NCBI GenBank assembly: GCA_900540945.1
Contig: UQHQ01000056.1
Coordinates: forward strand, 1-6,232
Length of the DNA stretch: 6,232 bases
Reading direction: 5' to 3'
Origin: an uncultured Collinsella sp.
GTDB taxonomy: Bacteria > Actinomycetota > Coriobacteriia > Coriobacteriales > Coriobacteriaceae
Under the pieces are notes generated by a model. The model was not told the origin of the DNA. It did not search any database and saw only the letters and a program-made list of their open reading frames with translations. This document shows, one piece after another, positions 5,604 to 6,232 of this stretch. Each line of letters opens with the position of its first letter. The first letter of the stretch is position 1. A program made the position numbers and the translations under genes.

Positions 5604-6092
5604 TTAGGCCAGCCCTCCCATGGCATCAAATTCGGCCTTGATCTTCTCGGCGACATTCCGATACGACTTATATAGACTTGAATCGCGTTTGACTTCGTCG
5701 GTCATAACGGGAATCTCTAATTTGGAAACCTCGTCTTTTCCCGTCTGAACCGCCACAACAACGCCCATACCAAGACACATATTACGCTTGGCAGCGTTTA
5801 TTTTCGCCGCCTTGGCAGGATTTGCCAGGATACGCTGGGCAAATTCCTGTTTAGAGACCGCTTCTTCGGCCTCCGGATCGCCCGCCTCGGCCACTTCGCA
5901 CTGCAACACGTCCGCATAGTCAAAAATCTTCGGCTCGCCGCCGCGCTGATGTACGGCCCACTTGCGATGCGTGGCATCCTGGTAGATAGCCGGCAAAAAC
6001 GTAAACCGCGGCGGGTCCAAAATCGTATCCGTGATGGTAAACACATCGGGATCAAAGGCATCCTGCGGGTTTTTCTTCTTGAACAGCCCCAT
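5604..6092 (-). CDS. Hypothetical cytosolic protein, possibly related to DUF4428-type proteins
   Basis: I do not recognise a function. From ATG 6092 it has 162 residues with no signal peptide or convincing membrane segment. It begins with a basic MGLFKKKNP and ends with a helical, charged stretch (SSLYKSYRNVAEKIKAEFDAM, split by no break). The segment KIFDYADVLQCEVAEAGD (55-72) and the C-terminal SLYKSYRNVAEKI pattern recall proteins with DUF4428-like domains, where a YxDI..FE strand precedes a C-terminal helix; this is a weak resemblance from memory. ATG 6092 is preferred over one 11 codons upstream because GGGAGG lies 5 bases before it. It precedes the two GntR genes by 38 bases and may be cotranscribed with them. 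Confidence 0.7.
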   Translation of the reverse strand: MGLFKKKNPQDAFDPDVFTITDTILDPPRFTFLPAIYQDATHRKWAVHQRGGEPKIFDYADVLQCEVAEAGDPEAEEAVSKQEFAQRILANPAKAAKINAAKRNMCLGMGVVVAVQTGKDEVSKLEIPVMTDEVKRDSSLYKSYRNVAEKIKAEFDAMGGLA

Positions 6093-6124
6093 ATCAGCCT
6101 CCCGTACTAGCATTAAACAACTCA

Positions 6125-6138
6125 TGCTGAATATAGCA
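6125..6138 (-). promoter_or_regulatory. Candidate -10 region and dyad upstream of the hypothetical gene
   Basis: On the minus strand TGCTATATTCAGCA has 4-bp inverted arms (TGCT/AGCA) around TATATT, a 5-of-6 match to a -10 element (6135 to 6130). A start near 6123 would leave a leader of about 30 bases before the gene. No good -35 is visible at 16-18 bases, so an activator or a chance match is possible. Confidence 0.3.
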
Positions 6139-6181
6139 CCAATTTCAAGCCACTGCTTTATCGCATCGGTGCGCGGCGTCT

Positions 6182-6228
6182 ATGGCTCCCCCCCCCGGAG
6201 AGGTCGCGGGCGGGGGGCGGGGAGCTAT
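6182..6228. terminator. Strong GC-rich hairpin, possible terminator between transcription units
   Basis: Left arm 6182-6196 pairs with right arm 6214-6228: ten pairs (one G-U), a C-C mismatch at 6192/6218, then four more. The left arm contains nine C in a row (6188-6196). Neither strand shows a following T run within the window, so this would be a stem-only terminator of the next gene to the right, or a repeat element. The remaining bases of the 6093-6232 gap show nothing else clear. Confidence 0.45.
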
Positions 6229-6232
6229 GACA

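Noticed and set aside
1..6232. CRISPR array, tRNA/rRNA genes, insertion sequence or phage elements
   Set aside because: No regularly spaced repeats, cloverleaf-like segments, transposase motifs or terminal inverted repeats are seen on either strand.

Overview
The window looks like a chromosomal segment of a GC-rich, Shine-Dalgarno-using gut actinobacterium. Collinsella or a close coriobacterial relative is my best guess, from base composition and the style of the encoded proteins; no marker gene fixes the taxon. All eight genes I can support lie on the minus strand, so transcription runs from base 6232 towards base 1.

Right part (about 4100-6232): a GC-rich hairpin at the edge, then a small cytosolic protein of unknown function (5604-6092), then two different GntR/HutC-type regulators (4798-5565 and 4100-4813). 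The two regulator genes overlap by 16 bases and are almost certainly translated from one message.

Middle (3907-4099): a 193-base AT-rich gap. It holds a perfect TGTATATACA palindrome over a plausible promoter, short direct repeats, and a stem-loop that would bury the ribosome binding site of the next gene. This looks like the control region of the catabolic operon.

Left part (1-3906): an operon of two SIS-domain sugar-phosphate enzymes followed by mannose-family phosphotransferase (PTS) components IIA, IIB and IIC. IIC runs off the left edge, and IID is expected just beyond it. One SIS protein (1670-2731) closely resembles FrlB, fructoselysine-6-phosphate deglycase. The other (2791-3906) resembles the isomerase half of GlmS. 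Both keep the Glu and His that are catalytic in this fold, 16 residues apart.

How it may work together: the PTS would import and phosphorylate a sugar-amine conjugate. The most likely substrates are Amadori (Maillard) products such as fructoselysine or glucoselysine. The two SIS enzymes would split the 6-phosphates into glucose 6-phosphate and the free amine. One or both HutC regulators would sense a phosphorylated intermediate and release the promoter. The gene content matches the gfr system of Salmonella (PTS plus two deglycases), but with the enzymes first and HutC-type rather than LevR/sigma-54 control. The substrate is an inference.
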